A stretch of DNA of 64,000 nucleotides from Oceanomicrobium pacificus (GCF_009833495.1 NZ_WUWG01000005.1:124001-188000); one strand, 5' to 3'; shown: positions 52,902 to 62,376, counted from the first letter of the stretch. A program made the numbers and translations. The notes: generated by a model from the letters alone, not told the origin.

Positions 52902-54175
52902 CCCTGGCCAGCGCCGCGAAATCGCTCAGTGTCGCGATCGCGGCACTGTGGCTCGCAGGAAGTGCCGCCGCGCAATCGGCCGGCCCGGCCACCCTGTCGG
53001 GCTACCGCGCCACTTCGGATCTGGAAACGGGGGACAGCGTCACCGAGGATCTGGCGGTCGATGATCAGCGCGTCGACGGCGTCCTGAGTTTCCCGAAGAT
53101 CGAAGCTGCGGTCGCGCCCTGGTTCGACTGGAAGCGGCGGATCAATGACCGATACGGCCTGAAGCTGCAATTCAGCTACCAGACGCTGCACCAGCAGTTG
53201 AGCGATACGCTCGGCGCGGACAATGCGGCGGCATCGCGGGCGCAGATCCAGGGGTCTTGGGCACTGGTCGGGCGTGGCACGAAAAACACCGGCACGCTCA
53301 CCTTCCGGCTGGAGAACCGCCGCACGCTCGGCTCAGACATCCCGCCGACCAGCCTCAACTACCAGTATGGCGGCATCACGCCGTCGGGCGGATTCAGCGA
53401 TTTCGGCACCGCGCTCAGCGAACTGGCCTGGCGGCAGTCCCTGCTGGAGGGGCGGTTCCGCTTCGTCCTTGGCAAGATCAGCGCCCTGTCCTGGTATAAC
53501 GGCCACGCGCTCTCCTCGTCGCTACGCGGGTTCCAGAACCTTGCGCTCCAGAGCAGCCTGACCAAACCGGCGCCGGGGCGCGGTCTGGGCGGCGGCGTTG
53601 CCTTCGAATTGAACGAACGGTTCGGCATGGTGGCGGGCATCCATGATGCCAATGCCAAGACGGCCGGCAATCCGTTCGACACGATCGGGGAAGGGGAATT
53701 CTACAAATCCGTCGAGTTCCGCTACTGGCCGACCACGCCCGACCGGCGGAAGTGGGACGTGGTGCGCCTGCAATTCTGGCAACAGGATGCGCTCAGTGCC
53801 AAGGGCGTGCCTGCAGGGCAGGGCGCGACGTTCCTGGCCAGCACGCTCATCAACGACCGCTGGTTTCCCTTCGTGATTGCGGGGCATTCGGACGGCAAGG
53901 CCACGCTGATGAAGACCGATGTGACCGGCGGGCTCGGCATCGCCTTCGACACGAAGCACCGCGCGGCGAGCGACGTGCTGGGGCTGGCGCTCAGCTGGGG
54001 TGATCCGTCGAGCGACGCGCTGCGCGAACAGCTGACGGCGGAAGCCTTCTACCGCTTCACGCTGGTGCAGAACGTGACCATCACACCCGCCATCCAGTGG
54101 GTGCAGAACCCCGCCGCAAACCCCGCCTTCGACGAGGTGGTGACGGCTGGCCTCCGGTTGCGCGTGACCTTCTGA
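52898..54175 (+). CDS. Outer membrane porin resembling the OprB carbohydrate-porin family
   Basis: A 425-residue beta-barrel protein starting with GTG. A signal peptide ends near LAGSAAAQ. The body has alternating amphipathic strands, a Trp/Gly-rich N-terminal half (FDWKRRINDRYGLKLQFSYQTLHQ, FRFVLGKISALSWYNGHALSSSLRGFQN) and ends in Phe (LRLRVTF), the outer-membrane insertion signal. The overall pattern resembles OprB-type carbohydrate-selective porins. It is coupled to the upstream secreted protein and followed 128 bp later by a periplasmic sulfatase, suggesting uptake of a sulfated compound. Confidence 0.8.
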   Translation: MTLASAAKSLSVAIAALWLAGSAAAQSAGPATLSGYRATSDLETGDSVTEDLAVDDQRVDGVLSFPKIEAAVAPWFDWKRRINDRYGLKLQFSYQTLHQQLSDTLGADNAAASRAQIQGSWALVGRGTKNTGTLTFRLENRRTLGSDIPPTSLNYQYGGITPSGGFSDFGTALSELAWRQSLLEGRFRFVLGKISALSWYNGHALSSSLRGFQNLALQSSLTKPAPGRGLGGGVAFELNERFGMVAGIHDANAKTAGNPFDTIGEGEFYKSVEFRYWPTTPDRRKWDVVRLQFWQQDALSAKGVPAGQGATFLASTLINDRWFPFVIAGHSDGKATLMKTDVTGGLGIAFDTKHRAASDVLGLALSWGDPSSDALREQLTAEAFYRFTLVQNVTITPAIQWVQNPAANPAFDEVVTAGLRLRVTF

Positions 54176-54303
54176 TTCCGTCCCTGCACGCTGTCTGATC
54201 GGCGGATTGCGCACGATCCGGTTGGAGAAAATCGGGAAAACCGCTACGATCCACGTTCGACCGACTGCCCGACCGAACAGCTTTGCCAGCGAAAGGACGT
54301 GAC

Positions 54304-55890
54304 ATGGTTCGCAACATTCTCTCTTCAACTGCATTACCGCTCTGCCTTGCGCTCGGCACCGCCGCCGCCGCGCAGGATGCGGATCAACCCAATATCCTTG
54401 TCATCTGGGGGGATGATATCGGCTGGGAAAACCTGTCGAGTTACAGCGGCGGCACGATGGGCTACACGACGCCGAACCTCGACCGCATCGCGAATGAGGG
54501 GATCCGGTTCACCGACCATTATGCACAGCCAAGCTGCACCGCCGGTCGCGCCGCTTTCATCACCGGGCAATATCCGATCCGGTCCGGCATGACGACGGTG
54601 GGCCAGCCGGGCTCACCGCTCGGGCTACAGGCGGCATCGCCCACGCTTGCCGAGCAGTTGAAGCAGGAAGGTTACCGGACCGGTCATTTCGGCAAGAACC
54701 ATCTGGGCGACCGCAACGAACATCTGCCGACGATGCACGGGTTCGACGAGTTTTTCGGCAATCTCTACCACCTCAACACGCAGGAGGAGGCCGAGCAGCG
54801 CGACTACCAGCGTTTCGGAGAGGAATATGCCGGGTCGCTTGAAGCCTATGAGGAACAGTTCGGCACGCGCGGCGTGATCCACAGTTTCGCCACCGAGGAA
54901 ATGGACGAGACCGAGCATCCGCGCTTCGGCGTCGTCGGCATGCAGACAATCGAGGATACCGGCCCGCTGACGCAGGAGCGGATGAAAAACTTCGACGAGG
55001 GGGAAGTGATCCCGCTCGCGCTCGATTTCATGGCCGCCGCGCAGGAGGCCGGGGAGCCGTTCTTCGTCTGGCTCAACACCAGCCGGATGCATCTCTATAC
55101 GCGGCTCAATGACGAATGGCGCTATGCAGCGGAAACCTACACGTCGGAGGCCGACATGTACGGCTCGGGCCTGTTGCAGCATGACCATGATATCGGGCTG
55201 GTGCTCGACTGGCTCGACGAGCAGGGGCTCACCGATAATACGATCGTCTGGTATTCGACCGACAACGGTCCGGAACATGCCTCCTGGCCGCATGGCGGCA
55301 CGACACCCTTCCGCGGGGAGAAGATGACCACCTATGAAGGCGGCGTGCGCGTCCCGTCCTTCATCCGCTGGCCGGGCGTGTTGCCCGAGGACACGGTGCT
55401 GAACGGCATTCAGGCGCATCAGGACATGTTCACCTCGCTGGCCGCGGCTGCCGGGATCGAGGATGTCGCCGCCGAGGTGATGGAGGAAGACCAGCAATAT
55501 ATCGATGGGGTCAACAACCTGCCCTACTGGAAAGGGGAGGCCGAACGGTCCGCCCGGACCCATATCTTCCATTATTATGAGAGCGTGCTCACGGCGGTGC
55601 GCATGGGGCCGTGGAAATTCCACTTCTCCACCAAAGAGGATTACTATGCCAACGTGATCCCGCGCACTGTGCCTTTGGTATTCAACATCCGCATGGACCC
55701 GTTCGAGAGCTATGACACGACCGACGCCTACGGGCATCTGATGCAGAAAGTGTCCTGGCTGATCCAGCCGATGGGCGTGCTGATGAACGAGCATCTCAAG
55801 ACGCTGGCAGACTACCCGCCGGTGCAGGGCGGCACCTCATTTGATATGTCGAACATCGTGGAAGAGTTCATGAACAAGTCGCTTCAGTAG
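54304..55890 (+). CDS. Periplasmic arylsulfatase (S1 sulfatase family)
   Basis: A 528-residue type I sulfatase. A signal peptide (to about residue 23, AAAAQD) targets it to the periplasm. Metal ligands D37/D38 are in WGDDIGW. C78 in [10 protein letters not shown] is the cysteine converted to formylglycine (C-x-A-G-R form). Further active-site pieces are HFGKNHLGD and [23 protein letters not shown] formylglycine-generating enzyme is not encoded in the window. The start at 54304 follows AAAGGACGTGAC. The preceding porin and secreted protein may form its uptake partners. Confidence 0.92.
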   Translation: MVRNILSSTALPLCLALGTAAAAQDADQPNILVIWGDDIGWENLSSYSGGTMGYTTPNLDRIANEGIRFTDHYAQPSCTAGRAAFITGQYPIRSGMTTVGQPGSPLGLQAASPTLAEQLKQEGYRTGHFGKNHLGDRNEHLPTMHGFDEFFGNLYHLNTQEEAEQRDYQRFGEEYAGSLEAYEEQFGTRGVIHSFATEEMDETEHPRFGVVGMQTIEDTGPLTQERMKNFDEGEVIPLALDFMAAAQEAGEPFFVWLNTSRMHLYTRLNDEWRYAAETYTSEADMYGSGLLQHDHDIGLVLDWLDEQGLTDNTIVWYSTDNGPEHASWPHGGTTPFRGEKMTTYEGGVRVPSFIRWPGVLPEDTVLNGIQAHQDMFTSLAAAAGIEDVAAEVMEEDQQYIDGVNNLPYWKGEAERSARTHIFHYYESVLTAVRMGPWKFHFSTKEDYYANVIPRTVPLVFNIRMDPFESYDTTDAYGHLMQKVSWLIQPMGVLMNEHLKTLADYPPVQGGTSFDMSNIVEEFMNKSLQ

Positions 55891-55910
55891 GGGGCAACGC
55901 AGGGACCAGC

Positions 55911-55942
55911 AAGGCCGCCGGGGAAACCGGCGGCCTTTTTTT
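55911..55942 (+). terminator. Rho-independent terminator after the sulfatase gene
   Basis: A perfect 11-bp stem AAGGCCGCCGG/CCGGCGGCCTT with loop GGAAA, followed by a run of T, 20 bp after the sulfatase stop. Confidence 0.92.
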
Positions 55943-55985
55943 CGTTACTTTATGCCGGCGGGCGTCCCGGAACGCCAAATGTTGC

Positions 55986-56381
55986 TCAAAACCACAGATC
56001 CCGGATCTGACACCCGTTTTCTCGCAGCGCTTCGAACTTGTCGAGCCCGTCGAAATGCCGGATCGGCAGCGCGGCCACGGTAGTTGGATCGTCCGACATG
56101 CGCAAATTGACCGCGATGCGGACCCGCCCCTCCGCATCCGGCGCTGCGGCCTGCCACCAGACGACGCAGCCGCATGTCGGGCAATGGTGGAAGCCGAGTT
56201 CCCGCTCGTCACGAAAATAGGCGATGCCGTCGCCCTCGGTCGCCACATCTTCCCCAAGCCAGCCATAGGCCCAGAGCGCGCCGAACCGGCGGCAGACTGT
56301 GCAGTTGCAGGCCGTTGCCCGCGGCGGAACATCGTCGATGCGCCAGCGCAAGGCACCACAATGGCAGGAACCGGTGAGCAT
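55986..56381 (-). CDS. GFA/CENP-V-type zinc protein
   Basis: A 131-residue protein of the glutathione-dependent formaldehyde-activating (Mss4-like) family. Zinc-binding cysteines are clear: GSCHCGALRW (4-13), CNCTVCRRFGALWAYG (about 25-40) and HHCPTCGCVVWW (about 65-76). Proteins in this family are often misnamed; true formaldehyde activity is rarely shown. It stands alone between the sulfatase terminator and a gene-poor stretch. Confidence 0.88.
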   Translation of the reverse strand: MLTGSCHCGALRWRIDDVPPRATACNCTVCRRFGALWAYGWLGEDVATEGDGIAYFRDERELGFHHCPTCGCVVWWQAAAPDAEGRVRIAVNLRMSDDPTTVAALPIRHFDGLDKFEALRENGCQIRDLWF

Positions 56382-56861
56382 GGGGGGAGACTAGCGCGAC
56401 GGCCCGTTGCAGCCAAGGCTTGCGCTGCCGTGAATAGGAAAGGCGCAAGCCAACAAGGCGATTACGTGCCGATCTTCATATCGCGTTTCGGCTGGCCGGA
56501 TAGACTTTCCCTTTCATGACGGAATGAACTTCATGAAGAGGCGCGGTGCTCCGACGGGCGCCGCGCTATTTACGATGCGGGACTTCGGTAGGAAAAGCGC
56601 CAGTGGTGTTAAAGGTTCGCACCCTTGGCGCCGACGTCGCGGATTCACCGCCAACTTGTCCACAAGCTGCGCCCGCTTTGTCCTTGCTTCTGCAGTCCGG
56701 CGGCACAGATCAGGCCTGACGTAGACGATAGGATTGTCTGGTAGGGATGCGTAGAACCAGCTCTTGGCTATCGGCACCGTCAGGCCGCCGGAACAGCCTG
56801 TGCTGACAGGGATCAAGACCTTTGGTAGTCTGGACGGACAGTGACCCAGGGGTGGCTGCCA
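56382..56861. other. Gene-poor spacer, possible decayed sequence
   Basis: A 480-bp stretch without a convincing gene. Short frames occur on both strands near 56524-56724 but none has a ribosome-binding site, recognisable motif or sensible composition. Base composition is somewhat less GC-rich than the surrounding genes. It may hold remnants of an inserted gene. Confidence 0.4.
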
Positions 56862-57662
56862 ATGGAGCAAGAATTTTCCCCCTATTTCGGCGCGCCGGAG
56901 ATCATGGCGCTTCAAAGGAAGCGCGACCTTCAGGTGGCGGAACTGAAAGACCTGCCGGGTGCGGTCGTTCATGGCCGGGTGTTTGCGAGCGATGATCCTG
57001 CGAAACTGGGGTGGCACAGATTGCGTGAGGCCATGGCCGAGGATGGCGTGATTTCGCTCCGGGGGATCGATGATGCCACCATCGAAAAGGCGCTCCGCGA
57101 ATTGGCCGATTTCCATCCGGTCCTGCACCATTGGGACTTGTTCATGGCAGACGCGCAGACCATTCGTGCCGTTTGCGGACCGATCATCGAAGATGGCGCC
57201 CCTGACGGTGTCGAGTGTCTGGACGGGCAAGACCTGACCCCGAAGAGAGCCCGGGAGGTGCAGGCTTTCCTGACCGGGCTCGGCGTCTCACCCTTTTCGA
57301 CCGATGCCCTTCTCGGCCGTCTGTTCCCCGCACGGCTGATCGCCTTTCAAGATGCGCGCGGCAGGATCGTTGCTGCAGGATTTGCGGCCATGACACATAA
57401 CCGGCACAGCCCGCTCTTCGGTTCGGCGTGGGTCGGCCTGATCGGGGTGGACGCCGCCTATCGCGGTCTCGGATTTGGAAAATATGTCGACGCCATCGCC
57501 AACCTTGCCGCGATCGAGGATCTGGGCGGGTCGTCGACGATGGAGTTCGTGGCGCGGGACAATGCACCGTCGCGAGCCATGCTGAAAAGCTGCGGCCTGA
57601 AGCAGGTTCCGGGAAAGTCTGTCGTCATGCTGTCGACATCAGACGTGCGCCTCACGAAGTAG
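56862..57662 (+). CDS. GNAT-family N-acetyltransferase domain protein
   Basis: A 266-residue protein with a C-terminal GNAT domain: ARGRIVAAGFAAMTHN, WVGLIGVDAAYRGLGFGKYVDAIANLAA (acetyl-CoA loop R-G-L-G-F-G, about 201) and NAPSRAMLKSCGLKQVPGKSVVML. The N-terminal half is not assigned. The start at 56862 has AGGGG 9 nt upstream; a GTG at 56841 is an alternative. It sits alone between two gene-poor stretches. The substrate is unknown. Confidence 0.8.
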   Translation: MEQEFSPYFGAPEIMALQRKRDLQVAELKDLPGAVVHGRVFASDDPAKLGWHRLREAMAEDGVISLRGIDDATIEKALRELADFHPVLHHWDLFMADAQTIRAVCGPIIEDGAPDGVECLDGQDLTPKRAREVQAFLTGLGVSPFSTDALLGRLFPARLIAFQDARGRIVAAGFAAMTHNRHSPLFGSAWVGLIGVDAAYRGLGFGKYVDAIANLAAIEDLGGSSTMEFVARDNAPSRAMLKSCGLKQVPGKSVVMLSTSDVRLTK

Positions 57663-57930
57663 CCGTCGTATCGCAGAAAAACCCGATGGCAGAAGGCAGG
57701 TTGAACGGTTCGGTCATTGGCCTGAATGCGTATCACTCTCGTCGGCAACAATATCTCACGAGCAGATACTTGCTTTTGAGTAGGCGATTTTGCCTTTCGA
57801 ACTGAGAGGGGCACTTGGTTTCAGGCTAGTGCGATCGTCAACGGTTCTCGTTCGCTTGCGATTCTGTACTGAGCGATGCTGGCGAGAACCCGTTCCTGCG
57901 AAACACGTGCCGCCGCCATCGGCCGCGGCA
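57663..57930. other. Spacer with no recognisable gene
   Basis: A 268-bp gap between convergent genes. It is less GC-rich at 57690-57800. Frames present are short and lack start signals. No repeats or terminator hairpin with a T run are obvious. Confidence 0.4.
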
Positions 57931-58500
57931 TTAAACATCGAGGCCGTTCTGGCGGCCAAAGTCGGTGTAGAATGTATCGCTCCGGCATCTGTCCAGAGTC
58001 GCCTCATCGGCGTCCCGCGGTTCGGTGCCGGGGCTTTGCACGCCGGTTCCTTCGATGAAGCGGTTTACAAGATTGAACACGCCGCAAACCTGGATCGCAT
58101 CGAACAGCGCCGCTTCCGACCAACCTGCCGCATAGACGGCCTGTGCATCCGCTTCCGTCATGCGCGCGGGCGAGACCGTGAGCTTTTCGACATAGGCGAG
58201 GACCGGCTTCAGTTCTTCGCGTACCGGAGCAGTGTCCCGATCCGCCATCAAAGCTTCGATCGTTTCCACGTCGATGCCATAGGCTCTGGCAAAGACAGTA
58301 TGCGCGCCATGACAATAGCTGCACGCGTTCAAACCCGAGACATAGGCCGCGATCAGTTCGCGCTCGGCCATAGACAGATCGCTCTCCCCCCGCATGACCA
58401 GACTTTCGTAGGCACAGAGCGGCCCAAGTTTGTCCGAAAAGGCTTGATAGACGCTGCCCAGCGTTGCGGTCTTCGGGAGGGACGGAAACAGGTGCGTCAT
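57931..58500 (-). CDS. Carboxymuconolactone-decarboxylase/AhpD-like peroxidase-related protein
   Basis: A 189-residue alpha-helical protein of the AhpD-like superfamily. The redox motif is ACSYCHGAHTVFARAYG (about 58-74) with Cys-x2-Cys and a nearby His, preceded by ERELIAAYVSGLN with the conserved Glu. This is the uncharacterised peroxidase-related enzyme subgroup, which probably reduces peroxides or relays thiol electrons. The start at 58500 gives MTHLFPSLP; the ORF upstream extension is not family-like. It is isolated in accessory-looking DNA. Confidence 0.86.
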   Translation of the reverse strand: MTHLFPSLPKTATLGSVYQAFSDKLGPLCAYESLVMRGESDLSMAERELIAAYVSGLNACSYCHGAHTVFARAYGIDVETIEALMADRDTAPVREELKPVLAYVEKLTVSPARMTEADAQAVYAAGWSEAALFDAIQVCGVFNLVNRFIEGTGVQSPGTEPRDADEATLDRCRSDTFYTDFGRQNGLDV

Positions 58501-58792
58501 GTCATAAACTCCTAATCTTGCCCCGCATCCCGTCCGGGTCGCGTTGGGCAAATGTGCGCCCGCAAAGAAGAGGCGCGTTTCTGTACGTGAGGGCAATTGG
58601 GACTGTATCGGGCGGTCAGGCGGCCGATATGCGCGTGGTGACAGGACAAGGCCAATTGGCTTGGCCCGCGTATTGCCGGTCGCTACTTTGCGTCGCTCAT
58701 ACTAGCCAGCGGCCCGCAAGAATGCCAGTTTCGGCTGCAGGGAATGCGGCGGCTCGGCGTCATCAAATTCGGCTGAAAAACCTTGGAGGTTA
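58501..58792. other. Spacer between the AhpD-like gene and tRNA-Ser
   Basis: About 290 bp with no supported gene. It borders the 3' end of tRNA-Ser, a common integration point for mobile islands, but no integrase and no repeat of the tRNA 3' end are found in the window. Confidence 0.4.
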
Positions 58793-58882
58793 TGGCGGGC
58801 AGGGTGGGATTCGAACCCACGGAACGCTTGCACGTTCACCGGTGTTCGAGACCGGCGCATTCGTCCACTCTGCCACCTGCCC
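58793..58882 (-). tRNA. tRNA-Ser (CGA)
   Basis: A 90-nt class II tRNA with a long variable arm and encoded CCA. Acceptor GGGCAGG pairs with CCTGCCC (discriminator G); the anticodon loop CTCGAAC gives anticodon CGA, reading UCG; the T arm contains GGTTCGAATCC. It lies between accessory DNA and a MFS transporter gene. Confidence 0.94.
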
Positions 58883-59060
58883 GCTGCGAACGGGTGAATA
58901 ATGGGGGCGCGGGGGATTGTAAACCTCTGACGCGCGGCGCGGCGCAATTTCTTTGGCCCCCGGTCCGCAAGGCTTTCCGCCCGCTGGTCCGCCCTGTATA
59001 TCGGAGCAGGTGCCAGGCCGCTCGTGCGGCCCGCATGCAGCCGTGCGAAAGGGTCAAAAA

Positions 59061-60458
59061 ATGGTCCGTATCATAGCTTCGCTCTCGACACTGATCGCCG
59101 CTGCCGTGCTGGTGCAGGTGGCCAATGCAACTATGACCACGGTGCTTCCGCTGCAGCTCATCGCCCAAGGGGGTGACCAGTCCGATGCGGCGCTCCTTGC
59201 CGCGGCCTATGCGATCGGGTTCGCGCTGGGCTGTTTTACCGAGCCGCCGCGGATCCAGCGTGTGGGATATATCCGTGCGATTGCCGCCGCCGCCGCCGTC
59301 TGCACCATCGCGACGATCCTTTATGCGTTCGCCACGGGGCTCTGGCTCTGGCTGTTCCTGCGGCTCTGCATGGGCATGGCGATCGCCTCGATCCTCGCCT
59401 CGACCGATGGCTGGATCAACGCGACCGCGCCGTCCGCGATCCGCGGGAGCGTGATTGCCGTCTACGCCTGGTGCATCAGCCTCGGGTCGATCTTCAGCCA
59501 GCTGGTGATCCTCGTGGCCGACAGCCTGTCGCCGGTCTTCATGGGCGGGCTGGCGATCGCCTTCAACGTGAGCCTCGTGCTCGTCGCGCTCACCCGCAGT
59601 GCCGCGCCCGACATCTCCCTCGGGCCGGTCATGGCGCAGCCGCGCGGGCTGCGGCTGCGGATGCGGGGCGCGATTGCGGTGCCGTCGGCCACAGCCGTGG
59701 CGGCGGCCTTCTATTCGGGGCTGGTTGCGACCAGCCTGACTTCCGTGTTGCCGTCGCTCCTGTCGGAGAACGGAACTTCCACCAACTGGATCGCCATTGC
59801 GGTGGCCACGATCTTCGCCGTCCGGTTGCTCTTCCAGCTGCCGATCGGCGTGGCCGCCGACCGCACCGACAACCGGCGCCTCATCCTCGGCCTGTCGCTC
59901 GGGGTTGCGCTGGTCGGCGTGGCGGGCGTGGTGCTGGTGATCAATGCACAACCCGTGGGCGCGGGCGGCGGCGGGGTCGCCAGCGTGGCCATCCCGCTCC
60001 TGATCGTGGGGCTGCTCGGCGGCCTGTCGATGCCGGTCTATGCGGTGGCACAGTCGCTGGCCTTCAACCGGGCTTCGCCCGAAACATTGGTGCGGGTGGC
60101 CACGACCATTCTGCTCTTCTGGTCGCTCGGCTCGATTGCAGGCCCGATGCTGGTGGCGGCAGCCGTGCCGCTCGTTGGCGGGGTGGCCCTGCCGCTCGTG
60201 ATCGTGCTGGCCTCGCTCCTGATGGCGGCCCTGTCCGGCCTGCGCTGGCGCACCCGCGCGGCGCCCGATACGAGCGTGCCGGTCCCGTCCGATATTGCCG
60301 TGACCTCCGTTGCGGCCACGACCTCCATGGCCGAGGCCGTTCAGGAAGATGCGGAGCAGGCGGAGGAGGCAGCTGCCAGCGCGGCGCCGGATGCGGCAGC
60401 CATGGCCGAAGGCGATATCGGGGACGAGGGTGAGGACCGGCAGAAACAGGCCGATTAG
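59061..60458 (+). CDS. MFS transporter (YcaD-like) with a long acidic tail
   Basis: A 465-residue major-facilitator protein with about twelve helices. The N-terminal half has VLPLQLIAQGGDQSDAALLAAAYAIGFALGCF and LRLCMGMAIASILASTDGWINATAP, typical of the YcaD/MFS_1 group; RLLFQLPIGVAADRTDNRRLIL is the loop 8-9 motif. After about residue 405 a 60-residue acidic, Ala-rich tail (PVPSDIAVTSVAATTSMAEAV then EDAEQAEEAAAS) is predicted disordered and cytoplasmic. The start at 59061 gives MVRIIASL; upstream ATGs lack sites. The substrate is unknown. Confidence 0.87.
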   Translation: MVRIIASLSTLIAAAVLVQVANATMTTVLPLQLIAQGGDQSDAALLAAAYAIGFALGCFTEPPRIQRVGYIRAIAAAAAVCTIATILYAFATGLWLWLFLRLCMGMAIASILASTDGWINATAPSAIRGSVIAVYAWCISLGSIFSQLVILVADSLSPVFMGGLAIAFNVSLVLVALTRSAAPDISLGPVMAQPRGLRLRMRGAIAVPSATAVAAAFYSGLVATSLTSVLPSLLSENGTSTNWIAIAVATIFAVRLLFQLPIGVAADRTDNRRLILGLSLGVALVGVAGVVLVINAQPVGAGGGGVASVAIPLLIVGLLGGLSMPVYAVAQSLAFNRASPETLVRVATTILLFWSLGSIAGPMLVAAAVPLVGGVALPLVIVLASLLMAALSGLRWRTRAAPDTSVPVPSDIAVTSVAATTSMAEAVQEDAEQAEEAAASAAPDAAAMAEGDIGDEGEDRQKQAD

Positions 60459-60461
60459 CGC

Positions 60462-60490
60462 TTGACTTTCAGGGCCCGCCGCCGGATATA
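60462..60490 (+). promoter_or_regulatory. Promoter of rplU-rpmA
   Basis: TTGACT (60462-60467) and GATATA (60485-60490) are 17 nt apart. A 140-nt leader precedes rplU and contains a GTTCC/GGAAC hairpin, so leader-based control is possible. Confidence 0.6.
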
Positions 60491-60638
60491 CCGCGTTCCT
60501 CCGGCGGAACTGGATTCCGGCCGGGGTTTCTTGTGGACGCTCCGAAGCTCGGGGCGCGCTGTTCGAAGGCGCGGGAACACCCCGCAAAACGCACCCGCAG
60601 GGTGGGCCGCAGGACGCGAATGGAAAAGGAAGACGCGG

Positions 60639-61346
60639 ATGTTCGCGGTACTGAAGACTGGTGGCAAACAGTATAAAGTTGCCAAAGACGAGATTCTGAC
60701 GGTCGAGAAGCTGGCCGCCGATGCAGGTGAAACCGTCCAGTTCAACGAAGTTCTGATGCTCGGTGGTGACAAGGTCACCGTTGGTGCGCCCTTCGTGGAC
60801 GGCGCTGCCGTGCAGGCTGAAATCCTCGATCAGACCCGTGGTCCGAAGACGATTTCCTTCGTCAAGCGCCGCCGCAAGCACAGCTCGCAGCGCAAGAAGG
60901 GCCACCGCCAGCACCTGACCGTGATCAAGGTCACGGACATTCTGGCATCCGGCGCCGAGAAATCGGGCGTGAAAGCCGCTCTGGGTGCATCCTCTGCACC
61001 GGTCGCCGCTGCTGCTCCGAAGAAAGCCGCGCCGAAAAAAGCCGCCGAGAAGAAGGCTGCACCGAAGAAAGCCGAGAAGGCCGAGGCTGCTGCCGCCACC
61101 GGCGCCGCGCCGAAGAACCTTCTGAAAGCCGCCAAGGGCGACGCGGACGATCTGAAGAAGATCTCCGGCGTTGGTCCGAAGCTCGAAGGCCTTCTGAACG
61201 AAAACGGTGTCTACCACTTCTGGCAGATCGCCGAATGGTCGGCTGACGAAGTGGCCTACATGGACGACAAACTGTCCTTCAAAGGCCGCATCGAGCGCGA
61301 CAACTGGATCCAGCAGGCGACCGATTTCGCCGCTGAAGCGAAGTAA
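60639..61346 (+). CDS. rplU: Ribosomal protein bL21 with a C-terminal extension
   Basis: Large-subunit ribosomal protein of 235 residues, more than twice the usual 103. Residues 1-103 are normal bL21 ([20 protein letters not shown], then [23 protein letters not shown]). A Lys/Ala/Pro-rich linker (about 120-160) leads to a helix-hairpin-helix-like domain: [31 protein letters not shown] (about 168-198). Such extensions are common in Rhodobacterales L21 but unexplained. The start at 60639 is preceded by GGAAGA. It is 12 bp upstream of rpmA. Confidence 0.96.
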   Translation: MFAVLKTGGKQYKVAKDEILTVEKLAADAGETVQFNEVLMLGGDKVTVGAPFVDGAAVQAEILDQTRGPKTISFVKRRRKHSSQRKKGHRQHLTVIKVTDILASGAEKSGVKAALGASSAPVAAAAPKKAAPKKAAEKKAAPKKAEKAEAAAATGAAPKNLLKAAKGDADDLKKISGVGPKLEGLLNENGVYHFWQIAEWSADEVAYMDDKLSFKGRIERDNWIQQATDFAAEAK

Positions 61347-61358
61347 GGAGAGAGCGAG

Positions 61359-61628
61359 ATGGCACATAAGAAAGCAGGCGGTTCGTCCCGTAACGGCCGC
61401 GACTCGGCCGGTCGTCGCCTTGGCGTGAAGAAGTTCGGTGGCGAAGCCGTCATCCCGGGCAACATCCTCATCCGTCAGCGCGGCACCAAATGGTATCCGG
61501 GTCAGGGCGTCGGCATCGGCCGCGACCACACCATCTTTGCGACCGTCGAAGGCAATGTGAAGTTTCACAAGGGCCTGAAGGGCCGCACCTTCGTATCCGT
61601 TCTGCCAGCCGCGGAGGCTGCGGAATAA
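61359..61628 (+). CDS. rpmA: Ribosomal protein bL27
   Basis: An 89-residue ribosomal protein near the peptidyl-transferase centre. It begins [20 protein letters not shown], the canonical L27 start with no cleavable N-terminal extension of the Firmicutes type, and continues [21 protein letters not shown]. It is co-transcribed with rplU and followed by a terminator. Confidence 0.98.
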   Translation: MAHKKAGGSSRNGRDSAGRRLGVKKFGGEAVIPGNILIRQRGTKWYPGQGVGIGRDHTIFATVEGNVKFHKGLKGRTFVSVLPAAEAAE

Positions 61629-61659
61629 GCCGAACCCCGGCTTGATGGTAAAAGATTAG

Positions 61660-61688
61660 GGGGATCGGCGGAAACGCCGGTCCCCTTT
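61660..61688 (+). terminator. Rho-independent terminator of rplU-rpmA
   Basis: GGGGATCGGCG and CGCCGGTCCCC form an 11-bp stem with one wobble pair and a GAAA tetraloop, followed by TTT. It lies 32 bp after the rpmA stop. Confidence 0.85.
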
Positions 61689-61775
61689 GCGATTCCAAGG
61701 CCCCGCGCAGACGGGGCGGGCGCAGGACAGGACCCGCCGGACCGCCGGTCAGGTCTGACAGAACAGGGACGGGAC

Positions 61776-62375
61776 ATGAGTGTCGATATTGTCAGTTTTG
61801 CCGTTTTCGCCGGGGCCATGGTGGCCACGCCGGGTCCGGCCAACATGGTGCTTCTGAGCGCGGGGGCGGGCTTCGGTCTGCGGGCGTCCATGCCCTTCGT
61901 GATCGGCGTGGCGCTGTCGAAACAGGCGATCATCTGGCCCGTCGGGCTCGGCCTGATGACGGCGGCGACGGCGGCACCGGGGCTGTTTCTGGCGCTCAAA
62001 TACCTCTCGGCTGCCTATATCATCTATCTGGCCTGGCGGATCGCCTCGGCGCGGATCGTGCCGGCAGCAGGCGTGACCACGCCGCCCAGTTTCTGGAGCG
62101 GGCTGATCGTCCATCCGCTCAACCCGAAAGCCTGGGCGCTGGTGACGGCGGGTTTCTCGAATTTCGTGGCGCCCGGCACGCCGGCACTGCCCGCGACGCT
62201 CGCCATCGCGGCGACGCTCCTCGGGTTGCAGCTTGTCCTGCATCCGCTCTGGTGCGCCGCGGGCGCACTGATCGCCCAGCGGATCGCGGGCACCCGGGCC
62301 GAACGCGGCCTGATGATTGTTCTGGCGCTGCTGACCGTGGCCAGCGTCGCCTTCGTGCTTTGGAAAGGGGTCTGA
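61776..62375 (+). CDS. LysE-family amino-acid/metabolite exporter
   Basis: A 199-residue inner-membrane protein with about six helices. The N-terminus FAVFAGAMVATPGPANMVLLSAGAGFG contains the LysE/RhtB motif GPxN/PGPAN (about 16-22). Other conserved segments are FLALKYLSAAYIIYLAWRIA and HPLNPKAWALVTAGFSNF. The substrate cannot be inferred. It lies 1 bp before the GNAT gene and belongs to the conserved rpmA to obgE interval of Rhodobacterales. Confidence 0.9.
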   Translation: MSVDIVSFAVFAGAMVATPGPANMVLLSAGAGFGLRASMPFVIGVALSKQAIIWPVGLGLMTAATAAPGLFLALKYLSAAYIIYLAWRIASARIVPAAGVTTPPSFWSGLIVHPLNPKAWALVTAGFSNFVAPGTPALPATLAIAATLLGLQLVLHPLWCAAGALIAQRIAGTRAERGLMIVLALLTVASVAFVLWKGV

Positions 62376-62376
62376 C

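Noticed and set aside
57756-58007. Short minus-strand frame overlapping the 3' end of the AhpD-like gene
   Set aside because: No start signal, no recognisable motif, and it overlaps a supported gene.
58770-58882. Integration (att) site at tRNA-Ser
   Set aside because: No duplicate of the tRNA 3' end and no integrase gene were found in the window, so a defined att site cannot be supported.
58836-61568. A 910-codon open frame antisense to the MFS transporter and rplU
   Set aside because: Shadow of the real plus-strand genes; it also runs across a tRNA gene and a ribosomal-protein operon.
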